NCBI GenBank assembly: GCA_010645155.1
Contig: JAAGOF010000250.1
Span: 546,747 to 610,746 of the forward strand
Direction of reading: 5' to 3'
DNA from: Tigriopus japonicus
Taxonomy: Eukaryota; Arthropoda; Copepoda; Harpacticoida; Harpacticidae
DNA length: 64,000 nt
Each line of letters begins with the position of its first letter. The first letter of the stretch is position 1. Below, piece after piece: positions 24,078 through 34,816 of the stretch. The translations under genes were made by a program, and so were the position numbers. The notes under the pieces were generated by a model. The model ran no database searches. It saw nothing but the letters and a program-made list of their open reading frames with translations, and was not told the DNA's origin.

Positions 24078-27000
24078 AAGTAGCAACAAGTCAATTATAA
24101 TGCTCAACTTAATTCCTAGATATTTCCTTATCGAAACTTTGCCTTGGATAACTCACTAGTTTGAGGTTCACCAAGATGAGGACTTTGTCCGAGACAATTG
24201 TATCAAGGAATGGCAAGGTAATTTGAAGATGTCATCATCACGTAGAAAAAAGAGAATTCCAGATTTCTAATCAGTCTTGATGTCGTTTTCGATAATTAGT
24301 GTTTATGTAGATTGCTTGCTTAAAATTTGTTGTTAGCAAAATCATATGTCATATTTTGTTTACAATTCACGATTCGACATTTTTTCTTCAAAAAATGAAG
24401 TGTTTAATGCGTAAAGGTAATTTCTCGAATTTTCTGTTACAAATAATGACCACTGATCTGATTTCTCTCCAATTTTCAGGATTCTTCGTTCATTTGTTTT
24501 ATCTATACCATCCAGGACATCGTACGAAAAATCTGCATTGTCAATGAATTTATTCCTTTGTTCGGTGCGTTACCATTAAATACTACTACTACATTGTTCT
24601 TTTCACGTCAATTTCAGAGAGCTGGATCTGGTTCCCTCTTTATCTTGGTTTAGGGAAAGTTAAAATATATCGTTCTTCATTGAAGTAAATAAAAAAATGT
24701 TTTTTAAAAGTCTTGTTTAATGCTTTCCTATTTTCCGTCATTTGAACTGAGATTCTTGTGGCTAAACTTCAATATTTTAACTTCGCCACCAAGTATTGAT
24801 GCCTCACGTCTGGATCCCGCATTTGCGTATTGCTTTTCATCATATTGGATCGACATTGACGAAGAGAAGGTTTCGGCTTGGTTTTGAACATGGCTTGGGA
24901 GTTCGGGATTCTTTTATTCTTCTGCCAAATTAATAAAGGGCCAAGTTCTCATTTAGGGTGATAATCCAACACCTTTTGAAACACTTTTCCACACAAGTAT
25001 GGCGTACATTGATGGATCTCATTAGAACAATAAAAAACCAAAAACAGGACTTGATTTTCAGTGTTTGTTTGATTTATTTACTTATTGTTCAATCGATACT
25101 TACATTGTGGCCACTTGAAGTGAGTATTGAACTAAATTCGGGGATCAAACACTGTACATTGGAAAACCAGCCAATTGTAAGAAAAACTTCGATCAATATA
25201 TTACCTCCACACCCACAGACCTACGTTCTCTTATGCCCTTAAACCTTCGACTCCATTTTTTATCTTCTGCCTTTGTTGATCTGTAATCTGTATTTGCTAG
25301 AGGGCTAAATGGAGAGAAGAGACACTCCCACTCAGCCGCTTGCGTGGTAAATTGCTTTGGCTTTGGTAGCCTGGAGTTGGGCAGAGCAACCTCAAAGTGC
25401 TCTAAAAAGAAGAGTGGCTCGACTGCCCAGGCAGAAATTTGTCAATTTTTGAGCTGATATTTTAGACAAACGGGTCACAAAAATAACTTATTTTACCATT
25501 AGTATCCAAGCCCATTGTCATCCCAACACCCAAAGCACACTCAAACATGAAATACGTTGGTCAAACTCGAATTTGAGAATGTCAGAAATGTTATGATTAA
25601 GAGGTTGTGTTATCCTGAGATTATTCTTTGCGTAGTCAAACACTCTGACTTCGTAACATAGATATGGATAGATATGACATTTTCAATTTTGTGGGACAAT
25701 AGGTGGAAAATGGTTTTGTTAATGCGCCCAAAGTTTCCAAGGAATATTGATGTATCAATTATGGTTGATTTGAGCAGAACCATGTCCTATTTTCTGTCTT
25801 ACTAGTAAAATAAGATTTGTCTCATGTAAATTTGTAGTTTTGAATTTGTTGCCCTCAAATCTTGACAGAGAATAAACAAGAGGTGAAATCGTTTCAGACA
25901 GGGCTAGACATATTGCAAATATTTGAGTGTTAGGCCCCAGAAAATAATTTATTTTGCTATGGAGCAGAAATCCCAGACCTTTAATAATGTAGGGTCAGGT
26001 AATGGTTATCTTCAGCTAGCCTTACCCTCAAAATGTCTGAGACTTCTTCTCCACAGCAAAAGAAGATAATTTTCCTTCAAAGACTGGATTGTCCCAACCT
26101 TAGGAGTGTGTCCAATTTGACTTTGACCAGAGACAACTTTGTTCTCAGTGACAAGAATTGAAGGAAGAGAGCTTGTTGATGTTAATCTGTTCCATGCAAA
26201 GACTCTTGAGCAAGGAAGCGACATGACATTTTTGGTCCCGCCAAGTTAGGCCATTGTTTGCAAGTCTACAGATCAACCAAGACCTTAATTTCCCCCTTTT
26301 ACCCATTCCAAAAGCATAAAATGCATTCATATGATGCCATTTGGTGTTCAAAAATCTATTTGAGCTTTGATTTGTTGTATTTTAGGCAAAAAACTCATGC
26401 ACAAGTTCAGTTTTGCAAGAATAAAGGTTGAACAAAATAACACTTTCTTACAAGTTTTGCCATTTTTATGATATTGAATAGAAAATATATAATTTCAAAC
26501 TCTATTAAACTGAATATGAATTAAGGATAGTATCTAAGTAGTTCGCAACTATTGTTATTAATAAATACATAAGTCAATGGGTAAAAGAGACCTAAAATGC
26601 TAAAATGGGAAGTTTTGATGGCTGCTTGGATATTTTGTGTTTGTTTAACTCATTGGACACTCATGAATTCATGAATTAGGTGCTTGAGTAATATTTAAAA
26701 TGGCAGAAACCCTTGATCCATGGATATTGGTTTGTCTTGGGGATGAACCCACTGGGAACTTTCAGATTATACTTTTAAATAACACTTGAAGAGGAACTTG
26801 TTGTTCTTGTTGTGTTGTTAAGTAGCAATAGTTTGTCATTGCTCTTCTATTCTCTCTGAGCCACAAGCACAGTTGCTTTCTCAAAAGTTAGAGAACACTG
26901 GGCATTGGCAAACAGTTTCTTGACAAACTGATGGCATTGCACCATTGCTTAAATGATTCTTGGTCTTGATCATTGAAGCCTCAGTTCAGGAGCTCTTTTC

Positions 27001-28228
27001 CAACGCAAATGAAACCACTGTTTCAAAACCACTCTTTGATATGCCTCAGACACCTTAATTTGCTTTGGCACACACAAATACTATTGGCCAACCATCCAAA
27101 TCAATGCTCAAAGCCAGAGCATGGGGGATTATGGGCACTATTGACAAGCAAGCTTGGTTCAAAAAGTTCTTTAGAGCCTTTGAATCAATGACATAATTGT
27201 GGCATCTGAAAACACAGGTATTCCTACCCACTGCAATTGGGTTTTTAGATGAGATAACATGCAATTTGAAGCTTTTTCTTCTCTTGACTGTCTTAACGTT
27301 CTTTGTTGTCGTTTACACTTAGGCCCAAGTTGGCGGGTGATTGCAGAAGGTGACCATTCTTTCCTGGAGGGAGTTAACCCCAGAATCATGCGACAAAATC
27401 ATAGGGAGAGTTGACTGAGCCTGTCCTATCTATACATATCTATGCTTTGAAATACAACTGGACAGCGGGCCAGGTTGACCAAATGATGCACGAGTCCTAA
27501 ATGTTCCTAAATGTCAAACGGTTAGAAAGTTTTGATTGGTACTCTTGAATTGATATTTGAATGTACTCTCTGGGTACACATTATTTTCTGATTTTTAATA
27601 ATTTGACCCATAGTTACGTTGGTTGAGTTGCAAGTACATTTCTTGAACTGAGTCCAACTCATTGATGGAGCTTGGAACCCTTTTTGCATTTCGAGTGAAA
27701 GCACAAGCACATGAGGTTATTGACGTATTTTTGAATTTGGCGTCATGACTGGGGAAGCAGAGAAACAGCAAACAGTGTTCATAACACAATCCTTGCTCAT
27801 GGGAGTGACATTTCTCTCCATTTAGCACGCTAGTATTTGCCATTTGGTCACCATGGACCTCCATGTTGGTCACCTGTTAGCGTGATGAACAATATCACAT
27901 ACATAAAAACCAAAAGTTAATATAAAAGGCTTTAGAACATCTGAAAGCCATAATGAGCACCATTTGCAAGAAGTTTCGAGGAATATCAAAAACTGTTGAA
28001 TCTTGGAAGTTTTGCATATCCAATTCAGGTGTCTTTTTTGCCAACGCGAGTTTTTCACGTTGTTTTTTTTGGTCACATTGCTATTGGACATCTCTAGTGA
28101 TTTGCTAAGTTAGAAAAACGACTAAGTCCATCTCGGTACTGAATTTAAATTCTCCATCAACAGATGGACACCTGGCACCAGAGGACGTGTTAGGGATGGG
28201 AATCTAGGCGCTTCGCGCCTATAACTAT
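24078..28228. other. Right part of the 9-kb insertion; no recognised gene
   Basis: Four kilobases between the transposase stop and the 3' part of the LTR. Several minus-strand open frames (around 26012-26351, 27171-27389, 27595-27873) look coding-like, but are separated by stops and have no motif I recognise. They may be a decayed second protein of the element or a nested older element. A short segment at about 25930-25985 recurs inverted at 55165-55225. Confidence 0.4.
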
Positions 28229-28352
28229 GATTGCAGTCCCAAAGAGTTGAACTGTTTTTTACGTTGCATATAACCATTGAAATATATCTATTCCTTGATT
28301 CGACGGTGTGTTGACGTGGTTAGTCCGGGCCCAAGCCGTGCCCGCGGTATCA
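28229..28352 (+). repeat. BEL/Pao 5' LTR, right part (124 bp)
   Basis: Begins with the duplicated GATTGCAG, then TCCCAAAGAGTTGAACTG, and ends GCCCGCGGTATCA, matching the 3' LTR to its last base. The sequence after TATCA differs between the two LTRs (GTAAAA here, ATCTGTG at 34817), which fixes the LTR end at 28352. Confidence 0.95.
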
Positions 28353-28390
28353 GTAAAAAATAGTATTCTCACACGTTGGTGATTGCGATA

Positions 28391-28660
28391 ATGGAAAAGG
28401 ACAAAGAACGTAGTGATCACGTTGGGAAGGTGGATTCGATACCCAGTAAAGTGACACCCACCAACCCCAACGTGGACAAGGTGCATCAATTGGAGGCCAC
28501 CGGCGTCATAACGAGGCAGGGGCGGATCAAACAGAGGTCAATTGTGGAGGCCAACGTTCAAGCGGCTCTCCAGGACCTGAGATCCCATTCCCAACAATGC
28601 CGGTCCGAATTAGAGGGCAGTGCAGTATCTCGGGAGGTTGTCGTTGAGCAAAGTCTATAA
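28391..28660 (+). pseudogene. BEL/Pao gag N-terminal fragment
   Basis: An open frame of 89 codons starting ATGGAAAAGGAC just inside the 5' LTR, ending in TAA at 28658-28660. A charged, helical sequence (GRIKQRSIVEANVQAALQDL) fits the N-terminal region of a BEL gag. The stop lies within the left arm of a 36-bp inverted repeat (28656-28691 and 28870-28905), and the main gag-pol frame opens only in the right arm. It is probably the separated start of the same polyprotein, which would make this copy defective at its 5' end. Confidence 0.6.
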
Positions 28661-28905
28661 ACGGCCGTCAGAGAATCTGTGGTCACGGCAGCTTCAGTGA
28701 CAGCTTTGTCAACACAGCCTGAGGTGCAAGAAAGGAGAAGAGCTAACCCCAAGCTTGCTCCTTGGGAATAGACAAGAGAACTACTTAAGTGGCTTGAGAG
28801 AAGCGCTTTGAAGTCTCAGCTCAGGGCAAGCGAGCTTTTGCTGCTTTCAAACCTGCCATCTCTTTAATGCTGCCGTGACCACAGATTCTCTGAGAGCCGT
28901 TTATA
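28656..28905. repeat. Inverted repeat interrupting BEL gag
   Basis: 36-bp arms, 34 of 36 identical when inverted: TATAAACGGC then CAGAGAATCTGTGGTCACGG on the left, and its complement on the right, around a 178-bp spacer. Both arms can encode AAVTTDSL-x-AVY, the left on the minus strand and the right on the plus strand, so the arms are duplicated coding sequence rather than transposon termini. The spacer has stops in the gag frame. Confidence 0.8.
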
Positions 28906-31900
28906 AGCAAAGTCGCCTCCATTTGGAGTTACTTGCTGGCTCTGTGGCTCTAATTGAGGAAAAGAAAAGCCTAGTAGAAGAGAACGAGCGCGTGGATTGC
29001 GATCACCTTGTGGAAGAGATCCGTCAAGAATCGGCGGAGTTTTCCACCTTTTTGCGGAATTTTTTGGTCGATCAGAGCGACGCTGAAAGCCATCATAGTT
29101 TCCGATCAAACCAAAGCGCCAGATCTTCAGCGTCCAGCCAACGGGCTGAAGCTCGGGTCCAGTTAGCCAAGAAGAGAGCGGAGATGTCTAACGCCAACAA
29201 AATGACAGAGCTGGAGCTGGAGCGAATTTCCTTGAATGCTCGGATTGATCAGGCAAGACGGGAAAATGATTTAGCAGCTCTGGAAGCCGAGCTGCAGGTC
29301 AGGGATCAAATCGAAGCGGAGGAGTCGAGGCCGCAGTTGCCCAAGGTCTCGAATAGCAAGATGAATTATCCCGTCAATGTCGCGCCGTTAAACAAGGCGG
29401 AAAGAGGGCAATCGTCATGTACTCAGACTTTGGTGCATCAAAGCAAGCTTAACCCGGTCGCAGAGGTATTTCAGCCCCACCCAAGGGTGGAGCAATCTGA
29501 TGCTTCAATGATCGTCGACATGATGAGAAGACAGGCCATCAGCCATCGAATTGAACCCTTTTCGGGCAATCCCGTTGATTTTCGACATTTTTGGAAGCGA
29601 GTAGAGGACATCATCGAACGAAATCTTCCAGATCAAAGATCAAGATTGCATCGTCTACTGGAAGTCGTGGAAGGAGATCCCAGGCTATTGATCGATGGGT
29701 GTGTGTTTCTTCCTGATGAGAGATGCTATAGTGAAGCCAAGCGTCTACTGTCAAGACGTTATGGCGATGATCTTCTTATTACCAACAAGTTTACGGAAGA
29801 ACTACGAGATTGGCCTACCATTGTGGACAATTGCGAAAAGAGTCTGGGTGATTTCTATAGTGCTCTCCTACGATGCTCGTCTGTGGTGAACCGGACCGAA
29901 TTGGATTCTCCTCGATTTTTGGGCGATCTCTTGGCTAAACTATCATTTAGAGCTAGGAATACGTGGAGGGGTATTGCCATGAAGAGACGGCGGGAGCCGG
30001 GTGGGCAAGAGACATTCCAAGATTTCTTGGACCTGGTGGAAGACTTGTTAGATCGCGCAAGAGATCCCGTGTACGGCGAAGAAGCCATCAAAGCAAAGGT
30101 TCATCGGATGAGTGAACGTCAAGGAACCAGATCTAATCAACATACCTCACATTCAAGTGCACCCAAGTTAAACTCCACTCACAGAGTAAGCACGTTCACC
30201 GTCACCGCGGGCAAAGAGGAAAAGGTGGACAGAAACATATGTCTCGCCTGTCCGAAGGTACATGACACCGACTCTTGTGAGATATTTAAGTCAAGAAGCT
30301 TAGAAGAACGAATTGAGTTAACAAGAATGGAAGGGGCATGCTTTGGTTGCCTAAGAAGAGGTCATATTTCACGCAAATGTCAGAGCCGAAAAACTTGTAA
30401 TCATTGTCAACGGAAACACCCAACATCTTTGCACAAAGAAGACAATGAGTTGTTCACATCTGAAGTTACCACTCGTGCCGTGGGAGTTGGTAGCTCGGTC
30501 GTAGCCATGAGCGTGGTTAGAGTGAGGGTGTCGCATGGAAGCAAGGTTGGAAAGTTCATGGAAGGGCTGGCGTTGCTTGACCCCTTAAGTTCGGGAACAT
30601 TTGCATCAATTAGTCTGATACAGGCTTTGGGAGTGTGCGGACCCAAAACTCGCATTGCCATCAACACACTCAATGGTGAAAAGTTGGAAGAAACCGAGGT
30701 GATTTCAGGTTTACGGGTACAACAAACGAACGGCGAGGGTGAAGTTCTGTTGGGCCCAACGTTCTCCAAATACCACATTCCACTCCAGGAAAAGGAAATC
30801 GCTACGCCCAATTTAATACGTAAATTCGGGGCCTTCAATACATTGTATCAAGATATCTCGAGCCTGGACATGAAACTTCCCGTTATCTTGCTGATTGGAG
30901 CAGATAACCCCTTAGCACTTCGACCATTGGAAGTGCGGGTCGGAGATGAAACTGACCCTTGGTCCCCTTACGCGGTCCGGACTGTGCTTGGATGGTCTGT
31001 TATGGGACCAATGACGGCTGGGGATGCAAAAGGAATTGGGAAGAAGGTATCATGCCATAGAACTATTGCCTTACCCAACCGAGTGGTCAACCGTGAGGTC
31101 ATCAGAGACTTGGGGGTAGTCGAGATGCTAGCAAGCTTGGGAAGTTTGGACTTCGTTACACCCAAGTTCTCGACCGCTTTATTGGATATGATGACCAGTG
31201 ATTCGATCTCAAACGACGACGTAGAATTCATGAACATTGTCAATAAAGGAACCCGTTTTGTGGATGGATTTTACGAAGTCCCTCTTCCAATCAAGGAGCG
31301 ACCTTTGATCATGGCTGAAAGCCGGGATTTAGCCAAGAAGATGATGATTTCCATCATAAAGCGATTCGACAAAGATCCCCGGATGAAACAAGATTACTTT
31401 GCGTTCATGGCTGACCTTCTGACAAACGATTATGCACGGGAGATTAACTCGACCAAGCTGGAGAAGACTATCATTGGCAGATCTCATTACATCCCACATC
31501 ATCCCGTTTACCATCCGAAGAAAAGATCGATCCGAGTTGTATTTAACTGCGCCAATCGGGTTGGAGGGCAGTCCATTAACGATCCTCTGCTCACCGGTCC
31601 TGATCTCACAAACCAATTGGTGGGCGTATTGCTGCGATTTCGGATTGAGTCGGTTGCCTTCACAGCCGACATACGGAAAATGTTTTATCAGGTTCGGGAT
31701 CCTGAGGATGACATGGATTACTTGCGATTTTGGTGGTTCAAATCCAATGACGAGAGCCAAGGCTTGGCAGAGTTTGAGATGACTCGCCACCTTTTCGGGG
31801 GAAGAAGCTCGCCGGGTTGCGCAAATTATGCCTTGAGAAGGACGGCCTTAGACCATGGGCATGAGTTCTCAACCGACGCAAGAGAGACTGTGACAAACAA

Positions 31901-34583
31901 TTTCTATGTGGATGATTGTCTGAGGAGCGTGGCATCCGTGGAAAAGGCTGTAGTATTAGCCAAAGAAGTGACGGCTCTGTGCAAGTGTGGAGGTTTTGAG
32001 CTCACCAAGTTCCTGTCCAATTCACGAGAATTTTTATCTCAGATGCCAAACGAAGTTCGCAGCCCCTCGCTGAAGACTGTGCAATTGGACGAAGCTGAGC
32101 TCCCCACGGAGAGGGCCTTGGGCGTGTTATGGCACATTGAAGACGATACCCTCGGGTTTCACGTTGAAGCAAAACAAGAAGTATCAACCAAACGATCAAT
32201 TTTGGCCATGGTCTCTAGCATTTACGATCCGATTGGGGCAGCTGCTGCGTTTATCCTTCCTGGAAGAATTTTGATGCAAGAGGCGTGCGCGGCCAAAATC
32301 GGTTGGGATGAGAGGGTCCCGCCCGACCTCGACAAAAAATGGAAAGATTGGCTCGGAACACTTTCCAATTTGACTAGTGTTCGAATACCGAGATCTGTCA
32401 AGCCTCCTGGATTTGGAGGAGTAGTTTCTCGTGAGCTCCACAGCTTTGGAGATGGATCTGTGACGGCCTATGGAGCTGTTGTATACCTGAGGTTGGAGGA
32501 TGATCGTGGCCAAATAAACGTAAGCTTGGTGGCTGGTTCGTTACTGGCTGCTTCAATTGCCCACCAAGTCAAGTCCGAGTTGCACTGGGAGGAACTGACC
32601 TGCTATTATTGGACTGATAGCATGGTTGTGATGGGTTATATTAATAACGATGAGAAGAGGTTCCATCTCTTCGTGGCAAATCGAGTCCGAAAAATCCGTG
32701 ATCTGACCCATCCTACCAATTGGAGACATGTCAAGTCCGCCCAGAACCCTGCAGACGATGCCTCCCGTGGATTGAGTTGTCGAGATGCCAATGCCAACTC
32801 CCGTTGGTTTAGAGGACCAGATTTTTTGTGGAACAAGCAAGCCACTTGGCGAGAACCAGAGACAAACCCATTTCAAATCAACGAGGATGATCCAGAGCTG
32901 AAACGCGAAAAGGTAGTTCGTTTGGTAGCCACCAATGAACCTGATTTCCTACATAGAATGATAGATCGTTATTCATCCTGGGAGAGGCTCAAGAAGGCTG
33001 TGTCAGTTTGGATTCACTTTGTTGAATATGTCAGAAGCAAGGCCATTCCTAATACTGCGCTGGAAGTGGATGCCTTATTGAAAGCAGAACGTTTCCTCGT
33101 CAAGAATGAACAAGATAGGGCCTTTGGAGCCGATTTGAAGACATTGGAGAACACGGAAATCGATGGAAGGCGCAACAAACAGAGAGTCCTGGCAAAAGTC
33201 AAAAGCCCATTAGCCAAGTTGGACCCGTTGAAGGACGAGAGCGGCTTATTGCGTGTGGGAGGACGACTTAATCGCCTAGGCAACGAAGAGGTGAACCCTG
33301 TTGTACTTCCCAAGTCCAGCAAGCTCACCCAGCTTATTATTCGGACATTTCATCGTCAAGTTGGCCATGGGGGACGCGGAGCCACCATGAATGCGATTCG
33401 ACAAGGAGGGTGGTGGGTTGTGGGCTTGAACTCGGCCGTTCGAAGCTTTGTGGGTCAGTGCTTCCAATGTCGGATTCTCCGCGGTCAAGTGGAGCAACCC
33501 AAGATGTCAGATTTGCCCGTGGACAGGATGCAAAATGCCCCTCCATTCACCTTTGTTGGTGTTGATTATTTCGGACCGTTTGTAATCAAGAACAAACGTA
33601 AGGAAGAGAAGAGGTATGGGGTCATTTTTTCATGCTTATCATCAAGATCCGTCCACATTGAAATCGCACACTCCATGGACACGTCATCGTACATTGGAGC
33701 TCTCAGAAGAATGATCGCACGCCGAGGACCCATTCGCCTCTTAAGATCAGATAATGGTCTCAATTTTGTTGGAGGAGATCGAGAGTTGAACGAAGCTCTC
33801 AATGAAATGGATCAGAAGAAAATTGCCGCCTTTCTCAATGAACGTGGAGCTGACTACCAGGGTTGGAAAAGAAATCCGCCATCAGCCTCCAACTTTGGTG
33901 GCGTATGGGAACGACAGATCAGGTCAGTTCGATCGATCTTGGAGGCATTGATGATGGAATATGGCCACATCTTAAATGATGAGACCTTTGTGACCCTGAT
34001 GTGTGAGGTGGAGGCTATAATCAATTCCCGTCCTCTCACTGTGGACACCTTGAGTGATTCTGATAGTCCGATGCCTCTATCGCCGTCCATGCTATTGACA
34101 CAGAAGACGAGGGTGATACTTCCACCCCCAGGAGAATTTCAAAGAGCCGATGTGTATTGCCGTCGTCATTGGCGCCGAACCCAATTCCTTGCTGACCAAT
34201 TCTGGAGCAGATTTCGAAGAGAGTACTTAGACTCCCTTCAGCCCAGGTCCAAATGGAACAAGGCTAGTCTCAATTTGACAGTGGGTGATGTGGTTATGCT
34301 CAAGGAGGATAACATGATGAGGAACTCATGGAAGTTAGCTCGCGTGTCAGAAACATTCTTAAGTGACGATGGCGTCGTTCGCAGCGTCAAGATCCGGATC
34401 GGAGATCGAGACTCTAAAAATCTTAAATCCTTCCGTACATCAGAGCTATATAGGCCAACGAACAAGCTTGTTCTCCTTGAGCGAGCAAGGACCGGAGGGA
34501 TACCCGACGAAGGAGCCAACCACGACCGAGTCATTCAGGACAAGCCAAAACCGCCTCCGGATTTTGGAGGGAGCCAGATATGA
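28875..34583 (+). CDS. BEL/Pao retrotransposon gag-pol polyprotein
   Basis: One uninterrupted frame of about 1900 codons. Residues 1-470 are gag-like (Gln/Glu-rich helices, then PFSGNPVDFRHFWKR, the DUF1759-type capsid signature). A zinc region follows (CLACPKVH...C, CFGCLRRGHISRKC, CNHCQRKH). The protease segment reads ALLDPLSSGTF, where BEL proteases normally have D-x-G. RT has FTADIRKMFYQV, HLFGGRSSPGCANYA and the YVDD active site near residue 1013. RNase H has FGDGSVTAYGA and WTDSMVVMGYI. Integrase has the H-H-C-C finger (HRQVGHGG...CFQC) and catalytic Asp1564, Asp1626 and Glu1679 (VDYFGP, RSDNG, GGVWERQ). The frame ends with TGA, which is the first triplet of the 3' LTR. Intact from capsid to integrase, so a recent copy. 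Confidence 0.96.
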   Translation: MTTDSLRAVYKQSRLHLELLAGSVALIEEKKSLVEENERVDCDHLVEEIRQESAEFSTFLRNFLVDQSDAESHHSFRSNQSARSSASSQRAEARVQLAKKRAEMSNANKMTELELERISLNARIDQARRENDLAALEAELQVRDQIEAEESRPQLPKVSNSKMNYPVNVAPLNKAERGQSSCTQTLVHQSKLNPVAEVFQPHPRVEQSDASMIVDMMRRQAISHRIEPFSGNPVDFRHFWKRVEDIIERNLPDQRSRLHRLLEVVEGDPRLLIDGCVFLPDERCYSEAKRLLSRRYGDDLLITNKFTEELRDWPTIVDNCEKSLGDFYSALLRCSSVVNRTELDSPRFLGDLLAKLSFRARNTWRGIAMKRRREPGGQETFQDFLDLVEDLLDRARDPVYGEEAIKAKVHRMSERQGTRSNQHTSHSSAPKLNSTHRVSTFTVTAGKEEKVDRNICLACPKVHDTDSCEIFKSRSLEERIELTRMEGACFGCLRRGHISRKCQSRKTCNHCQRKHPTSLHKEDNELFTSEVTTRAVGVGSSVVAMSVVRVRVSHGSKVGKFMEGLALLDPLSSGTFASISLIQALGVCGPKTRIAINTLNGEKLEETEVISGLRVQQTNGEGEVLLGPTFSKYHIPLQEKEIATPNLIRKFGAFNTLYQDISSLDMKLPVILLIGADNPLALRPLEVRVGDETDPWSPYAVRTVLGWSVMGPMTAGDAKGIGKKVSCHRTIALPNRVVNREVIRDLGVVEMLASLGSLDFVTPKFSTALLDMMTSDSISNDDVEFMNIVNKGTRFVDGFYEVPLPIKERPLIMAESRDLAKKMMISIIKRFDKDPRMKQDYFAFMADLLTNDYAREINSTKLEKTIIGRSHYIPHHPVYHPKKRSIRVVFNCANRVGGQSINDPLLTGPDLTNQLVGVLLRFRIESVAFTADIRKMFYQVRDPEDDMDYLRFWWFKSNDESQGLAEFEMTRHLFGGRSSPGCANYALRRTALDHGHEFSTDARETVTNNFYVDDCLRSVASVEKAVVLAKEVTALCKCGGFELTKFLSNSREFLSQMPNEVRSPSLKTVQLDEAELPTERALGVLWHIEDDTLGFHVEAKQEVSTKRSILAMVSSIYDPIGAAAAFILPGRILMQEACAAKIGWDERVPPDLDKKWKDWLGTLSNLTSVRIPRSVKPPGFGGVVSRELHSFGDGSVTAYGAVVYLRLEDDRGQINVSLVAGSLLAASIAHQVKSELHWEELTCYYWTDSMVVMGYINNDEKRFHLFVANRVRKIRDLTHPTNWRHVKSAQNPADDASRGLSCRDANANSRWFRGPDFLWNKQATWREPETNPFQINEDDPELKREKVVRLVATNEPDFLHRMIDRYSSWERLKKAVSVWIHFVEYVRSKAIPNTALEVDALLKAERFLVKNEQDRAFGADLKTLENTEIDGRRNKQRVLAKVKSPLAKLDPLKDESGLLRVGGRLNRLGNEEVNPVVLPKSSKLTQLIIRTFHRQVGHGGRGATMNAIRQGGWWVVGLNSAVRSFVGQCFQCRILRGQVEQPKMSDLPVDRMQNAPPFTFVGVDYFGPFVIKNKRKEEKRYGVIFSCLSSRSVHIEIAHSMDTSSYIGALRRMIARRGPIRLLRSDNGLNFVGGDRELNEALNEMDQKKIAAFLNERGADYQGWKRNPPSASNFGGVWERQIRSVRSILEALMMEYGHILNDETFVTLMCEVEAIINSRPLTVDTLSDSDSPMPLSPSMLLTQKTRVILPPPGEFQRADVYCRRHWRRTQFLADQFWSRFRREYLDSLQPRSKWNKASLNLTVGDVVMLKEDNMMRNSWKLARVSETFLSDDGVVRSVKIRIGDRDSKNLKSFRTSELYRPTNKLVLLERARTGGIPDEGANHDRVIQDKPKPPPDFGGSQI

Positions 34584-34816
34584 GAGCAATATGACAGAAC
34601 GCTAGAGGGCGTTGATTTCGGAGGAGCAAGCGTGAGTTTTGGCGCTAAAGCTAATGCTGCCTAAGGATTGAGCGACGAGCGAATTAAAAGAGGATTGCAG
34701 TCCCAAAGAGTTGAACTGTTTTTTACGTTGCTTATAACCATTAAAATATATCTATTCCTTGATTCGACGGTGTGTTGACGTGGTTAGTCCGGGCCCAAGC
34801 CGTGCCCGCGGTATCA
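34581..34816 (+). repeat. BEL/Pao 3' LTR, intact (236 bp)
   Basis: Runs from TGAGAGCAATATGACAG to GCCCGCGGTATCA, with TG...CA ends. A purine-rich tract (GGAGGGAGCCAGA) precedes it and should be the plus-strand primer site. It contains GGTTATAA-like and TTAAAATATA sequences compatible with a promoter. It differs from the 5' LTR pieces at only a few bases (for example GCTTATAACC versus GCATATAACC), consistent with a fairly young insertion. Confidence 0.95.

Larger units (their letters stand above)
19187..28228. mobile_element. 9042-bp insertion in the BEL 5' LTR carrying a P-like transposase gene
   Basis: Flanked by exact 8-bp copies of GATTGCAG (19179-19186 and 28229-28236). The two LTR pieces (120 and 124 bp) minus the 8-bp overlap equal 236 bp, exactly the size of the 3' LTR, so the boundaries are base-precise. 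Eight-bp duplications are made by P and hAT elements, and the insert contains a THAP/P-type transposase (20451-24077). The ends (CAGAGACGGC... and ...CCTATAACTAT) do not form an inverted repeat that I can see. A direct repeat of about 55 bp (GACTAAGTCCATCTCGGT...) lies near both ends, at 19312-19366 and 28114-28165. Whether one transposon or a composite moved is unresolved. Confidence 0.8.
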
